Origin: Novosphingobium pokkalii
GTDB taxonomy: Bacteria > Pseudomonadota > Alphaproteobacteria > Sphingomonadales > Sphingomonadaceae
Direction: 5' to 3'
Length of the DNA stretch: 64,000 nucleotides
NCBI RefSeq assembly: GCF_014652855.1
Contig: NZ_BMZP01000013.1
Location: 1-64,000 of the forward strand
Made by a program: the position numbers and the translations under genes. The notes beneath the pieces were generated by a model. The model worked only from the letters and a program-made list of their open reading frames with translations. It made no database searches and was not told where the DNA came from. Shown here one piece after another: positions 52,551 through 61,197 of this stretch. Numbering within the stretch: the stretch's first letter is position 1; every line of letters begins with the position of its first letter.

Positions 52551-53222
52551 TCAGGCGCCCGCTTCGATCGCGATCCCGAGCCGCTGCAGCTGCCGGGACA
52601 GCTCGATGACCGAGGTCACGCCCATCTTCTGCAATACGCGGGCCCGGTGAACCTTGACGGTGTTTTCGGCCTTGCCGGAAATGTAGGCGACCTGCTTGTT
52701 TCGCAATCCGCCTGCCACCAGGATCGCGATCTCGCGTTCGGTGTCAGTGAGACTGTCGAACGCCGCCTGCACGGCATCAATCTCTCGGCGTTCGACGCTG
52801 GCTCTGCCCAATCGCTCGAAAGCTCCGCCAACAGCATCAATCAAGGCCTGGGGTCGAAAAGGTTTCACCAGGAATTCGAACGCACCGGCTTTCATTGCCG
52901 CCACCGCATCCTCGACGTCGGCGTGACCGCTGATAAAGATCAGCTGAATATCGGCGCGATGCTGGAGCTTCTGCTGGAGCAAGAGGCCGCTGGGCCCTTT
53001 GAGACGAAGATCTAGAATGAGCACACCCGTCGGTTCGGGCATTGCCGCAAAGAGCTGATCGGCACCAGCGAAGCCAAGCACGGCGTAACCCACCTCGCCT
53101 AGCAAGCCGACAATCTCGTCGCGCATGAGGTCATCGTCGTCGACCACCAGCACTGGCTGCGATGACCAGTGAGATGGAGCTGGCAAGGTCTGTCCGGGTT
53201 CTGACAATTGGATCATACCCAT
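52551..53222 (-). CDS. FixJ/NarL-type response regulator
   Basis: A 223-residue regulator. Receiver domain (about 20-135): VLVVDDDDLMRDEIVGLLGE, phosphoacceptor Asp in VLILDLRLKGPSGL, conserved Thr/Ser in IFISGHADVEDA and Lys in EFLVKPFRPQAL. LuxR-type HTH at the C-terminus: LTDTEREIAILVAGGLRNKQ, then VAYISGKAENTVKVHRARVL. It is downstream of the histidine kinase on the same strand, 115 bp apart, and is its probable partner. The nearest unregulated-looking targets are the adhesin cluster and the recombinase. Confidence 0.9.
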   Translation of the reverse strand: MGMIQLSEPGQTLPAPSHWSSQPVLVVDDDDLMRDEIVGLLGEVGYAVLGFAGADQLFAAMPEPTGVLILDLRLKGPSGLLLQQKLQHRADIQLIFISGHADVEDAVAAMKAGAFEFLVKPFRPQALIDAVGGAFERLGRASVERREIDAVQAAFDSLTDTEREIAILVAGGLRNKQVAYISGKAENTVKVHRARVLQKMGVTSVIELSRQLQRLGIAIEAGA

Positions 53223-53337
53223 GCCGCTCCAAGCTTGCGCTCCCCGTCGCAGGGAATCCGCCCAGGCGTTCCGAGAACGGCGCGTTTCCTTCGCCGATCA
53301 CGACCTCCGCGGTCGCGCGCCACTGGTTCGTTCCTCC

Positions 53338-55533
53338 TCATGCCGCTTGCGCCAGGATTGCCAAGGACTGCGGTTGCGCCAGCGTCACCGGCAGCGTCAG
53401 GCAGACGCGAACGCCACGCTCGGTGTCCTCTATCGTGATGTTGCCGCCCTGCAGTTCAGCAAGGCCCTTGCAAATCGCCAGGCCGAGCCCCGAGCCTTCG
53501 GCCGACGCCGTCGCACCATCGATCTGCGAGAAGCGCTGGAACATGTATTCGCGCCGGTCGGGTGGGATGCCCTTGCCGTCGTCGACAACCGTGATCCGAT
53601 ACTGATCCGACCCGAGAGGTCCGAGCGATACCATGATCCGAGTGGCCTCGGCATGACGAACCGCGTTGTCGAGGAGGTTGGTCAGGATCTGCGCCAGCCG
53701 GTTCCTGTCTCCAACCACGGTCGCTGGCATGGCTGCACCCACTTCGACCGCCAGCACAGCACCGACGGCCTGTGCCTTCGGTTCGGCGAGGCTTGCCACT
53801 TCCCTAACCAGCCCAGCGGGATCGAAAGGCGCCGGCGAGATCGGCAGTTGCCTCGCATCGATGCGCGAGAACAGCAGGAGGTCGTCAAGCAAGGCCATCA
53901 GACGGTCACCAGCCTGCCCAAGGCGCTCGGCACGCGCTCGTCCGTCGGGTGGGATATCGGGCGATTGCGACAGCCGGCTTGCGGCGAGCGTCAGGCTGCC
54001 GAGGGGCGAGCGGATTTCGTGGCTCATGTTCGCGAGCAAATCCGCCTTGGTGCGCGCCAGGCTTTTCGCCTCCTCTGCAAGGCCCTCGAGCTTGCGACGA
54101 TGCCGTTTGCCGGTGACCACGACCCAGGTAAGCGTTGCGGCGAGCAGCCCTGCCCACCCCCCGGCGGTCCACAGCCACAGGCGCCGCGCCGCGTCGCGCG
54201 CATCGGCTTTCGCCAGATCGCGCTCGAGTTCGGCATTGGCAATGCGCTGGCGATCCCAGCCGAAGCGGGCGCGCGCATTGGCAAGGTCGCGGGCGCGCTG
54301 GGCATCGGTCCGCGCGGCGACATTGGCGTTCACGAGCTTGAGATCGGCATAGGCCTCCTGGTACCGCCCGAGCTTGGCATAGGCCTCGGCCCGGCGCTGG
54401 CGCACGAGGTCGGCAACTTTGCCCAAAGCCGGCACGGAAGCTTGCGCGAGAGCAGTGTCATAGTGCGTCAACGCTTTGGCGGGATCACCCCGGGCCATGG
54501 CGATGTCGCCCATCAGACGATCCGTCAGAACCCGCGGAATTATATCCGACGCGTCAAAATTGTGGGATGCACGAAGACAGGCGGCTTCGGCAGCATCGAC
54601 CTTGCCCATGGCAAGGAGGGCATCGCAGGCGCCCTGATCGGCCGCTCCGGAGGGAATGCCGAGTTGCCGCGAAAGTTCGGACGCCTTGGTAAAGCTCGCC
54701 GCAGCCAAGGGCGCGTTGTGGTGGGCAGCGGCCTGCGCGCGCATAAACGCTGCCAGCAACAACTGGTGCGTATAGCCTTTGCGCTCCGCCCAGGTTTCGG
54801 CCTCGCGCGCGAGGTCGTCCGCCTGCTCGAGATCGCCTGTCTGCAAGATCAAGGCGGACAGGTTGATTGCAATATAGGCCGCCTGGCTGTCCAGTCGCGC
54901 AGCCTTCGCAGCTCGATAGGCATTTCCCGCGCTCTGGAGCGCATCCTCGGTCGATCCCAGAGCCCGCTGCAGGATAGACATGGTGTTCGTAGCGCAGACC
55001 CAGGCCGGGCTCATTACCGGCTGCCGCGCACGAAGAGCCGAGATCTCACCCAGGAGCCCCTTCAGCTCTGGTCCGGGTCTCGAAAACGACACTGCCACGA
55101 GTTGATTGAGCAGTTCGGCGCGCACGGTGGGATTGAGCCCCGGCTCGGCCAGAGCGGATCGGGCAGTCTTTTCGGCGTCCTCGTAGCGAACCAGTCCGAC
55201 AAGGGCCGCTGTCCGCGTGGCGAGCAGCCAGGCGCGTTGATCGACGCCAGGCCCCTTTCGCGACAGTCGCGTCAGGGCCAAATCGATCCTGGGCAGCGCG
55301 CTCCCGGGATTTGTGTCAACCGAGGCCTGCAGCCTCTGCACGTCTGCGTCGCCGCCCGACCAGCACGTGGCCTGCACCTGCGTCGAGAAGCAAAGCAGGG
55401 CAAGGCCTGTGATGACCGTGCGGGTCGCCCAGGATAAGCGGGCGGCCTGGCGGCGTGACCAACGATCCGTTGCAAATCGTAAAGGGCACTCGGCTTGCTC
55501 TTGTGAGCGCCTATCCCCTGACCGTCTCACCAC
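53338..55533 (-). CDS. TPR-sensor hybrid-type membrane histidine kinase
   Basis: A 731-residue kinase. An N-terminal hydrophobic signal (TRTVITGLALLCFSTQVQAT) leads into a periplasmic TPR-like helical domain of about 350 residues (repeats such as AYRAAKAARLDSQAAYIAIN and ALTHYDTALAQASVPALGKV), one transmembrane helix (LWLWTAGGWAGLLAATLTWV), then HisKA with ANMSHEIRSPLGSLTLAA and HATPase_c with NLLDNAVRHAEA, VVDDGKGIPP and EGSGLGLAICKGLAEL. No receiver domain. The GTG start at 55533 is chosen for its GGAGGGGG site; ATG 55578 is an alternative. It is paired with the FixJ-like regulator. The TPR domain suggests sensing a protein or envelope state. Confidence 0.87.
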   Translation of the reverse strand: MVRRSGDRRSQEQAECPLRFATDRWSRRQAARLSWATRTVITGLALLCFSTQVQATCWSGGDADVQRLQASVDTNPGSALPRIDLALTRLSRKGPGVDQRAWLLATRTAALVGLVRYEDAEKTARSALAEPGLNPTVRAELLNQLVAVSFSRPGPELKGLLGEISALRARQPVMSPAWVCATNTMSILQRALGSTEDALQSAGNAYRAAKAARLDSQAAYIAINLSALILQTGDLEQADDLAREAETWAERKGYTHQLLLAAFMRAQAAAHHNAPLAAASFTKASELSRQLGIPSGAADQGACDALLAMGKVDAAEAACLRASHNFDASDIIPRVLTDRLMGDIAMARGDPAKALTHYDTALAQASVPALGKVADLVRQRRAEAYAKLGRYQEAYADLKLVNANVAARTDAQRARDLANARARFGWDRQRIANAELERDLAKADARDAARRLWLWTAGGWAGLLAATLTWVVVTGKRHRRKLEGLAEEAKSLARTKADLLANMSHEIRSPLGSLTLAASRLSQSPDIPPDGRARAERLGQAGDRLMALLDDLLLFSRIDARQLPISPAPFDPAGLVREVASLAEPKAQAVGAVLAVEVGAAMPATVVGDRNRLAQILTNLLDNAVRHAEATRIMVSLGPLGSDQYRITVVDDGKGIPPDRREYMFQRFSQIDGATASAEGSGLGLAICKGLAELQGGNITIEDTERGVRVCLTLPVTLAQPQSLAILAQAA

Positions 55534-55748
55534 GCACGCCCCCTCCGACCTCACGTTCCCGTCACGAAAGCGCCGCACCTGTTGGCCTCAAATGCAAACG
55601 CTCTGGCAGACGAAACAGAGAAGCGCTCTGCGTTCGACCATGTGTTCGCTCGGGGCTCGGATCTTTTCCAAGTCCCCAAAAAAGCCGGTAAATTTGCTGC
55701 GCAGCCGAGATCCCAAGTCTGACCGTTACAACAGACGATGGCAATATC

Positions 55749-55766
55749 GGTTAACACGCATTAACC
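55749..55766. repeat. Short inverted repeat upstream of the kinase gene
   Basis: GGTTAA (55749-55754) and TTAACC (55761-55766) with a 6-bp spacer lie in an AT-rich patch, about 215 bp upstream of the chosen kinase start and just past the ribbon-helix-helix gene stop. Possible operator; the remaining bases of 55579-55796 show nothing else. Confidence 0.4.
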
Positions 55767-55796
55767 ATTTTCTGCATTGCTTTTGCGTGCCGGGGG

Positions 55797-56225
55797 TCAA
55801 CGCTTGGGGTGTTCGACATTCTTGTCCAGCGCAACATCGTCCCGAAACCGGGGACCGAGCTCCAGGCGGCGGTTAAGCGTTTCGATGAAACGCTCCCAAC
55901 GCTCCTTGCCGCTTGCCTGGGACGCCTTGAGCGCGGCCTCGGAGAGCGGCGGCGTCGTCGTGAGCCAGAAGCGGATGAACAGCGCCAGCGTCTCGTTTGA
56001 CAGCTCGACATGCCATTGCAACCGGTCGAGCTGACGGCCGATCCGGTCGAGCCGCCGCGCGAAGGCAGCCTCGAGCCGCTCAGGCCCGTCCGGAGACAAG
56101 TGGGAGGCGAGCGCCGCCTCGATGACCGCGCTCTGCGCAACCCGGCGAGAGGCCGCATGGTCCGCCAGCTGGCGCGCCAGATCGGCGGGAAGACGGATGC
56201 TCCGCTTGAGCGCCGGCTTCTTCAC
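55797..56225 (-). CDS. CopG-type ribbon-helix-helix protein of the conjugation region
   Basis: A 142-residue protein with an N-terminal ribbon-helix-helix (SIRLPADLARQLADHAASRR, then VAQSAVIEAALASHLSP) and a helical C-terminus (ERLEAAFARRLDRIGRQLDR, LSNETLALFIRFWLTTTPP). This gene type lies between traG and trbB in Tn4371-like and sphingomonad conjugative elements and may regulate or assist transfer. Its ATG overlaps the traG stop (ATGA). Here trbB is not next but 30 kb away. Confidence 0.82.
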   Translation of the reverse strand: MKKPALKRSIRLPADLARQLADHAASRRVAQSAVIEAALASHLSPDGPERLEAAFARRLDRIGRQLDRLQWHVELSNETLALFIRFWLTTTPPLSEAALKASQASGKERWERFIETLNRRLELGPRFRDDVALDKNVEHPKR

Positions 56226-58360
56226 AAGGCGATGCCGTCGTCGGGATCGAGCGAGGCTACGCGGGCACTGCGCAGCGCCAGACGATCGCTGGCACGCCTG
56301 AGGCTGACGGCGTCGTCATCGTCGTCGCTTTCAGGAAAGTCGAACTCGTTCAGAACGGGACGCTCGGGAGGCGCTATTTCATCGGGCGACAAAATCTCAG
56401 GCTCGCGTCGCAGTCCGCCATCCGCTTGACCTGCAGCCTCGGCTTGAGCCGTGCCACCAGCCGCCGCGTCCGGACTGGACTCGCCACCCTCAGCCTCAGC
56501 CTCAGCGTCAGCCTCCGTCCCCGCCCCCACACCTGCCTTTCCTTCCCGGCCGGACATTTCCCTGACGGGTTCACCCAGCGCTGATGCATCACGCAGCAAC
56601 GCGTCATCGACCGATTCCGGCGCAGGGATCAGAGACGTGTTCCAGGGAGCCGTCCGAACGACAGGCCCCGGGGCTGGGAAGTTCGGCGGAGGCAGCAACC
56701 GCTGCAAGAAGCGTGGGTCCTGATAATAGCGCGCCTTGCGGGCTCGAATGGGCGGCAGTCCGGCCACCATCACGATCTCGTCGTCAGGGGGCAGCTGCAT
56801 GATTTCCCCCGGCGTCAGCAGCGGCCGCGCCGTCTCGCTGCGCGAAACCATGAGATGGCCAAGCCATGGTGAAAGGCGGTGGCCCGCATAGTTCTTCATC
56901 GCCCGCATCTCGGTTGCGGTGCCGAGCGCTTCGGAAATCCGCTTGGCGGTGCGCTCGTCGTTGGTCGCGAACGCCACGCGGACGTGGCAGTTGTCGAGGA
57001 TCGCGTTGCTTGGGCCATAGGCCTTTTCGATCTGGTTGAGCGACTGGGCAATGAGGAAGCTCTTGATCCCGTAGCCGGCCATGAAGGCGAGCGCGGATTC
57101 GAAGAAGTCGAGCCGGCCGAGCGCCGGGAACTCGTCCAGCATCAGCAGCAGCTTTTGCCGGCCTGCGGGATTGCGCGCATCGAGCTCCTCGGTCAGTCGC
57201 CTGCCGACCTGGTTCAGGATGAGACGGATCAGTGGCTTCGTTCGGCTGATGTCGGACGGCGGCACGACAAGGTAGAGCGAGGTGGGCTGGTCGCCTTGCA
57301 CGAGATCCTCGATCCGCCAGTCGGAGGCGCCGGTCACCTGGGCAATGACCGGATCACGGTAAAGGCCGAGGAACGACATGGCGGTGGAGAGCACGCCCGA
57401 GCGTTCGTTGTCGCTCTTGTTGAGAAGTTCCTGCGCTGCGGAGGCGACCACGGGGTGGACCCCCTCCTTGCCCAGATGGCGCGTAGTTTTCATGAGATTG
57501 AGAGCTGTCGTGATGGGGCGCGAGGGATCCGACAGGAATGCGGCAACCCCGGCGAGCGTCTTGTCCGGCTCGGCGTAAAGCACGTGGAGAATTGCTCCCA
57601 CCAGCAGGGCATGGCTGGTCTTTTCCCAATGGTTGCGCTTCTCGAGCGAACCTTCGGGGTCGACGAGGACATCGGCGACGTTCTGCACGTCGCGAACTTC
57701 CCACGTGCCGCGCCGCACTTCGAGAAGTGGGTTGTAGCGCGACGACATGGGGTTGGTGGGATCGAAGAGCAGCACCCGGCCATGCGCGCTGCGAAAGCCG
57801 GCGGTCAGTTGCCAGTTCTCGCCCTTGATATCGTGCACGATTACCGAGCCGGGCCAGGTCAGGAGCGTCGGCACCACGAGCCCCACGCCCTTGCCGGATC
57901 GGGTTGGTGCGAAACACAGGACGTGCTCGGGACCGTCGTGCCGGAGATAGTCGCGCCCCAGACAGCCGAGCACGGTCCCGTCCGGTTTCAGCAATCCTGC
58001 CGCCCGCACCTCCTGCGGCGAGGCCCAGCGCGCGGAGCCGTAAGTCTCGGCGCGCCGGACTTCGCGTGCACGCCACACCGACATGGCGATCGCCACCAGG
58101 ACGGCGAGGATGCCGCCCGCAGCTGCAATCATCCCGCCGATTTCGAAGACATGCGGTGCATAGGCCTCGAAGGCGAACCACCACCAGAAGAAGGAAAGCG
58201 GCATGTAGACCGGATAGGAGCCGAGGCTGAACCAAGGGCGGCCAAGCTCGGCCTGATATCCGAGAGCACCCGCCGTCCACTGCGTTGCCCCCCAGATGGC
58301 AAGGAGGACGATCGCGAACACTGCGATGATCTGACCCCACAGAATCCGGGTGATGGCCAC
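56222..58360 (-). CDS. traG: TraG/VirD4-type coupling protein
   Basis: A 712-residue inner-membrane ATPase that brings the relaxase-DNA complex to the T4SS. N-terminal helices (IIAVFAIVLLAIWGATQW and MIAAAGGILAVLVAIAMSVW), TraG core with Walker A CFAPTRSGKGVGLVVPTLL and Walker B LLLMLDEFPALGRLD, plus FLIAQSLNQIEKAYG. The C-terminal tail is acidic and Glu/Ala/Asp-rich (about 600-712). The GTG at 58360 with an AAAGGAG site is chosen; upstream in-frame sequence overlaps the promoter-like element and lacks family similarity. Coupled to the CopG-type gene. Confidence 0.93.
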   Translation of the reverse strand: MAITRILWGQIIAVFAIVLLAIWGATQWTAGALGYQAELGRPWFSLGSYPVYMPLSFFWWWFAFEAYAPHVFEIGGMIAAAGGILAVLVAIAMSVWRAREVRRAETYGSARWASPQEVRAAGLLKPDGTVLGCLGRDYLRHDGPEHVLCFAPTRSGKGVGLVVPTLLTWPGSVIVHDIKGENWQLTAGFRSAHGRVLLFDPTNPMSSRYNPLLEVRRGTWEVRDVQNVADVLVDPEGSLEKRNHWEKTSHALLVGAILHVLYAEPDKTLAGVAAFLSDPSRPITTALNLMKTTRHLGKEGVHPVVASAAQELLNKSDNERSGVLSTAMSFLGLYRDPVIAQVTGASDWRIEDLVQGDQPTSLYLVVPPSDISRTKPLIRLILNQVGRRLTEELDARNPAGRQKLLLMLDEFPALGRLDFFESALAFMAGYGIKSFLIAQSLNQIEKAYGPSNAILDNCHVRVAFATNDERTAKRISEALGTATEMRAMKNYAGHRLSPWLGHLMVSRSETARPLLTPGEIMQLPPDDEIVMVAGLPPIRARKARYYQDPRFLQRLLPPPNFPAPGPVVRTAPWNTSLIPAPESVDDALLRDASALGEPVREMSGREGKAGVGAGTEADAEAEAEGGESSPDAAAGGTAQAEAAGQADGGLRREPEILSPDEIAPPERPVLNEFDFPESDDDDDAVSLRRASDRLALRSARVASLDPDDGIAL

Positions 58361-58423
58361 GGCGCTCTCCTTTGCCACGGACCCGACATCGAACTTGCGG
58401 ACGTGGCAAGCGCAGGTTAGCGG

Positions 58424-58463
58424 GATCGCAGCAGAGCGCAAAATGACAGGCAGTGGCGTAGCC
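58424..58463 (-). promoter_or_regulatory. Upstream element of traG shared with trbB and hfaA
   Basis: About 30 of 40 positions are identical to 25136-25175 upstream of trbB, including TGACAGGCAGTGGCGTAG-like sequence on the + strand. Its outer edge is 103 bp from the GTG start. Probable promoter/operator of traG. Confidence 0.6.
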
Positions 58464-58800
58464 CGTCCCCCGTGCGGTGCCGCCCGTTCGACTGATGGAT
58501 TGGCCGTCAGGTCGCCGTGAGCGATCTCATGCTCCAACTCCCATACAAGCCAGCGACAAGCAGCCTTCGTGCCTGCCTCCATCAGCACAAGTATGAACCC
58601 GAGCCTCCCAAACCAGGAATAGGCACATCCTATGCAGGTTTGGCTCCCCCCTTCTCCCCCGTCCCGCCATCAACGACACTCAACGCCATCGGGATGAGCA
58701 GGACCCAAGCGGACGCGATCACATGACGCGGCCATAAAGAGCGCCAGGCGGGCCGAACAGGCCGTACAGGCCGCTGCCCCTCGGGTCTTTCCGGCCCCGA
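58464..58800. other. Intergenic region upstream of traG
   Basis: 337 bp between the traG upstream element and the stop of the last pilus gene. Frames here have no ribosome sites or recognisable domains. GC-rich short dyads near 58740-58790 may mark the end of the pilus operon transcript. Confidence 0.35.
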
Positions 58801-59424
58801 TCAGTAATCGAGCTGAAGGTGCACGAGGTCCGTGTAGCCACCGTCGGGAAGGCCCGACGGGAGCGCAGTGATAACGCCATAGATCGGCACGGCCTGGGAC
58901 AGGCTTGCACCGTATCCTATGCTGTGCGGTTGATCGTCCCAGAGCGCAGCGGCAGCACTCCCCATGCGCAGCTCATAAGGGACAAGGAAGCCGGAGGGGC
59001 CGACCAGCCTGCGCTGGCTTCCATTCGCATTCTGCCCGTAATCGAGCCTTACATAGGGCGTGGCGGAAAGCAGGTTGCACCGGACGTAAACGGTCCCGAC
59101 CGCAGTGATGCGCTGGCCGGCCGCGGCTCCCGTGGTCCCGAAATCGATCAAGCCGGACGACAATGCTCCGCCGGATCCGGTTTCGAACGCACAGTCGAGC
59201 GGCACCTGGACCGAGACGTTGAGCGGCTCTGCCTGTACCGTGGCAGGCACCATGCCGGCGACCGCAAGGCCGAGTAGACGCGCAAGCCGTTGCGCCCCGC
59301 AGCCGTCCGTGTCTCGCACCCGCAGGAAATAGGCGAGCGCGAGCAATGGCAACAAGCGCGCGGCCGGCATACGCAAGGAGCGCACGGCTCGCCGAACGGA
59401 CGGATACCGCTTCACGGCACTCAC
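58801..59424 (-). CDS. Spore-coat-U-domain pilus protein 3 (long N-terminus)
   Basis: A protein of about 207 residues with a C-terminal SCPU domain: LNVSVQVPLDCAFETGSGGA, LIDFGTTGAAAGQRITAVGT, QNANGSQRRLVGPSGFLVPY and SQAVPIYGVITALPSGLPDG, ending VHLQLDY. The GTG start at 59424 overlaps the stop of the previous gene (GTGA), but the signal peptide (LARLLGLAVAGMVPATVQAE) then begins about 35 residues in; ATG 59370 is an alternative. SCPU proteins are subunits of Csu-type chaperone-usher pili. Its divergence from the two upstream paralogues suggests a minor or tip position. Confidence 0.7.
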   Translation of the reverse strand: MSAVKRYPSVRRAVRSLRMPAARLLPLLALAYFLRVRDTDGCGAQRLARLLGLAVAGMVPATVQAEPLNVSVQVPLDCAFETGSGGALSSGLIDFGTTGAAAGQRITAVGTVYVRCNLLSATPYVRLDYGQNANGSQRRLVGPSGFLVPYELRMGSAAAALWDDQPHSIGYGASLSQAVPIYGVITALPSGLPDGGYTDLVHLQLDY

Positions 59425-59927
59425 CAGTTCAGCGTCAGGACAATGGTATCCGTGTACGTCCCGGGAGCGGGCAGCGCGGTTCCTGCTGGAATCCGGCCGT
59501 AGACAGTGACCGTCTGCGAGAGACCCGTTCCGGTTCCACCGGTGTTGCCCGAGCCCAGGCTGCCGAGGGCGACCGGGAATACGGTGCTCCGCGCGCTGTC
59601 GGAATAGATATTGTAGGCAAGATATTGGCCGGCATTGACCATGCGCCGCTGTGACCCGCTTGCATTCTGTCCGACGTCGCCGAAGACCATCCACGGCGTC
59701 GTATTGGTGCAGGTGAAGCTTAGCGCGCCCTGCCCATCGAGCGGAAGGGTCGAGGCGGTCGCGGTGCCAAACGCAAGCGCAGTCGTGCTGGTGATGCTGC
59801 AACTGCTTGAGACCGTCGCGCTGACCGCGAGGTTGTTGGTGCCCGATCCGGCGAATGCTGCTGCTGGAGCGAGACCGGCAATCGCCAGCAATGCGCTGCG
59901 AAGAAGGCGGTTGTGAAGCTTGTTCAT
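59421..59927 (-). CDS. Spore-coat-U-domain pilus protein 2
   Basis: A 168-residue subunit: signal peptide (LLRSALLAIAGLAPAAAFAG), then SCPU domain with LAVSATVSSSCSITSTTALA, QNASGSQRRMVNAGQYLAYN, YSDSARSTVFP and SQTVTVYGRIPAG, ending DTIVLTLNW. Strongly similar to subunit 1. A single disulfide pair is likely (SSSCSI and LSFTCTN). AGGGA ribosome site before the ATG. Assembled by the upstream chaperone and usher. Confidence 0.88.
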   Translation of the reverse strand: MNKLHNRLLRSALLAIAGLAPAAAFAGSGTNNLAVSATVSSSCSITSTTALAFGTATASTLPLDGQGALSFTCTNTTPWMVFGDVGQNASGSQRRMVNAGQYLAYNIYSDSARSTVFPVALGSLGSGNTGGTGTGLSQTVTVYGRIPAGTALPAPGTYTDTIVLTLNW

Positions 59928-59971
59928 GGCAAATTCCCTGACCCGGTCCTGTCAGCCGCAGGTGTCCGGTC

Positions 59972-60475
59972 TTACCAGTTGATCGTCAGTGTGACGGTGT
60001 CGGTGTAGGTCCCCGCGGGCGGGAGCAGCTGGCTTGGAACCTGCCCATATACGGTGACGGTCTGCTGCCCGCCCGTACCGGTTCCACCCGTATTGCCCGA
60101 ACCCAGCGTACCGAGCGCGGTCGGGAAAGCGGTGGTGCGGCCGTTGTCGGAATAGATGTTGTAGCTCAGGTACTGGCCGCTGCTCACCATGCGCGGCTGC
60201 GAGCCGGATGCATTCGAGCCATTGTTGGCCGTCACGAACCAGGGCGTCCCGCTCGAGCACGTGAACGTCACGGACCCGTTGTTATTGATGGGAAGAGTCC
60301 CCGCCGCGATCGCACCGAAGGCCAACGTGGTGGTCGAGTTGACCGAGCAACTCGAAACGACATTGGCAGTGACCGACAGATTGGTGGTCGTACTGGCGGC
60401 CATGGCGGCACCGGACGCGAGCATAGTCGCGCAGAATGCAGCGATGGCCGCCACTGTCCTGAAACTCGTCTTCAT
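59972..60475 (-). CDS. Spore-coat-U-domain pilus protein 1
   Basis: A 167-residue subunit: signal peptide (TVAAIAAFCATMLASGAAMA), SCPU domain LSVTANVVSSCSVNSTTTLA, SNASGSQPRMVSSGQYLSYN, GSGNTGGTGTGGQQTVTVYG and end TYTDTVTLTINW. Near-paralogue of subunit 2; probably the major pilin. A GGGAGGA site precedes ATG 60475, with a 386-bp untranslated region upstream that may carry its own promoter. Confidence 0.9.
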   Translation of the reverse strand: MKTSFRTVAAIAAFCATMLASGAAMAASTTTNLSVTANVVSSCSVNSTTTLAFGAIAAGTLPINNNGSVTFTCSSGTPWFVTANNGSNASGSQPRMVSSGQYLSYNIYSDNGRTTAFPTALGTLGSGNTGGTGTGGQQTVTVYGQVPSQLLPPAGTYTDTVTLTINW

Positions 60476-60861
60476 GCTTGTCCTCCCGGCAATGAAAAAC
60501 TCGATAGGCACGGCTGCAATACTCGGGGGCACGACCGCGCCATTTGCCGGCCGCGCGCTGCTTTCAGATCGCGCTCCCGTCCGCTTATCGCGTCCCGGCA
60601 ACCCTTCGGTTCGTGCAGCCGCACCAGCTGCGCGCGCTGCCCTCCTCCAGGCCTCGCTTCTGCAAATCGCGTGGCTGCAGACGGCAGAGCAGGTAAGGCC
60701 GTGCCGGTTGCGACCCGATGGCCAAAAGCGCGCCCGCCCATCGCGGCTCGACCAACTGCCCCGCTGGCCCGTGCCGGTTTGCCCAATGGCGTCCGCGCGC
60801 GCAGTCGGCTCGCAATTGCGGCGCGTGCGGATTGGTGTTGGATCGCTGGGTAGCCGCACGG
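60476..60861. other. Long gap inside the pilus cluster
   Basis: 386 bp between the small SCPU-like gene and the first major subunit. No frame has a domain, ribosome site or typical codon pattern. It likely carries a promoter that gives high expression of the major subunits; no motif recognised. Confidence 0.4.
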
Positions 60862-61197
60862 TCAGAAATCCACGTTCAGCCGCTGTGCGCGACCTGGCGA
60901 GAGCTGGGGCGGATGGAGCCTGGTTTCAGACGCGGGACCGGTCGCAAGCGTCTCGGCAAAGGCCGGGTCGAGATCGGACAGCAGGGTCAGGATCATTGGG
61001 CGTACCGTGGAACAGCGGATCAACACCCCTTCGTCGGGCCCGATCGCGAAGCTGCAGCTTGGTGCCACCTTGAGTTGCACCTTCATCACCAGGCCGTGTG
61101 GAAACGGACGCACCGGGTCATTGATGCTGCGCGCAGCGGCCGGCGTGCCATAGGATAGAAATGCCCAGGCGAGCCATGCAAAGCCCCTAGTTCTCAT
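60862..61197 (-). CDS. Small secreted pilus-associated protein
   Basis: 111 residues: signal peptide (GFAWLAWAFLSYGTPAAARS), then a short beta-rich domain with two cysteines (VAPSCSFAIGPDEGVLIRCS) and a C-terminal strand (GRAQRLNVDF). The end and cysteine spacing recall a shortened SCPU domain. ATG 61197 overlaps the usher stop (ATGA). Possibly the tip or a minor subunit. Confidence 0.6.
   Translation of the reverse strand: MRTRGFAWLAWAFLSYGTPAAARSINDPVRPFPHGLVMKVQLKVAPSCSFAIGPDEGVLIRCSTVRPMILTLLSDLDPAFAETLATGPASETRLHPPQLSPGRAQRLNVDF

Noticed and set aside
53221..55437. 738-codon + strand frame
   Set aside because: Shadow of the histidine kinase.
56879..58420. 513-codon + strand frame
   Set aside because: Shadow of traG.
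58361..58588. Longer traG start at 58588
   Set aside because: The extension has no family similarity and would translate the shared upstream element; the GTG at 58360 has a good ribosome site and starts the membrane helix.
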